Of a stretch of DNA of 5,659 bases, positions 5,551 through 5,659 are shown piece after piece (the stretch's first letter is position 1; each line of letters opens with the position of its first letter). The DNA is taken from positions 1-5,659 of the forward strand of contig JASEHN010000214.1 of NCBI GenBank assembly GCA_030018715.1, written 5' to 3'. The DNA comes from Thermodesulfobacteriota bacterium (GTDB lineage: Bacteria; Desulfobacterota; SM23-61). Below the pieces are notes generated by a model that saw only the letters and a list, made by a program, of their open reading frames with translations, did not search any database and was not told the origin of the DNA. The translations under genes were made by a program, and so were the position numbers.

Positions 5551-5659
5551 ATTTTGATGAACTCGTAAAAAGTCCGAAAGCCCCTTTCCCCGTCATTCCG
5601 GCGAAAGCCGGAATCCAGTTATTTCAAAGAGTTATCAAACCTCTGGACTCCGGTTTTCA
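5551..5659. repeat. Palindromic dispersed-type repeat (REP/MITE-like), truncated by the window edge
   Basis: The segment holds ATTCCGG-CGAAAG-CCGGAAT (5595-5614), a perfect 7-bp stem with a 6-nt loop. Then CCGGAATCCAG (5608-5618) is mirrored by CTGGACTCCGG (5643-5653) with one mismatch, around a 24-nt spacer. The flank TTTTGATGAACTCGTAAAAAGTC (5552-5574 region) and the core GTCATTCCGGCGAAAGCCGG are the kind of sequence I recall from high-copy intergenic repeats in Deltaproteobacteria, where the right part usually returns to an inverted GGAATGAC. The right end lies outside the window. It is non-coding, carries no transposase, and could act as a bidirectional transcription barrier behind the operon, though no clear T-tract follows the stem. 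Confidence 0.65.

Noticed and set aside
1..5659. CRISPR array, tRNA, rRNA, toxin-antitoxin or phage gene content
   Set aside because: Nearly all of the window is accounted for by the five transporter genes. The remaining short spacers show no spaced direct repeats of CRISPR type, no cloverleaf and no small toxin-like gene.

Overview
The window holds one near-complete transport operon on the + strand, laid out like ybhG-ybhF-ybhS-ybhR of Escherichia coli. It encodes a membrane fusion (periplasmic adaptor) protein, two separate ABC ATPases and two ABC-2 type permeases. All five genes run in the same direction at short spacing: a 54-nt gap (15 nt if an alternative start is used), 13 nt, a 4-nt ATGA overlap, and 2 nt. 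They are almost certainly co-transcribed. No promoter lies inside the window; the operon was probably entered upstream, and bases 1-42 may be the last codons of a preceding gene.

Together the products predict a tripartite efflux or secretion machine. The two permeases form the inner-membrane channel, the two ATPases form the cytoplasmic motor, and the HlyD-type adaptor bridges to a TolC-like outer-membrane channel. That channel is not encoded here. The adaptor keeps the R-x3-L-x6-S hairpin-tip pattern used to dock to TolC, so the host should have two membranes. The substrate cannot be read from sequence. The E. coli relative has been linked to antibiotic export and to Na+/Li+ tolerance.

The host is probably an environmental Gram-negative bacterium of moderate GC. 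The palindromic repeat that starts near 5551 and runs off the right edge resembles dispersed repeats I associate with Deltaproteobacteria/Desulfobacterota genomes. This taxonomic call is inference from memory and weak.

Region by region: 1-82 is a possible upstream gene tail plus leader. 83-1231 is the adaptor. 1232-1285 is a spacer containing a 7-bp tandem repeat. 1286-2203 is ATPase 1 and 2217-3185 is ATPase 2. 3182-4315 is the YbhS-like permease and 4318-5448 the YbhR-like permease. 5449-5550 is non-coding with only weak hairpins. 5551-5659 is the truncated palindromic repeat.

Nothing here is a clearly undescribed system. The most notable details are a matched 26-residue repeat in both arms of the adaptor hairpin, a missing switch histidine in ATPase 1 only, the split of the normally fused YbhF ATPase, and the two repeat signals.
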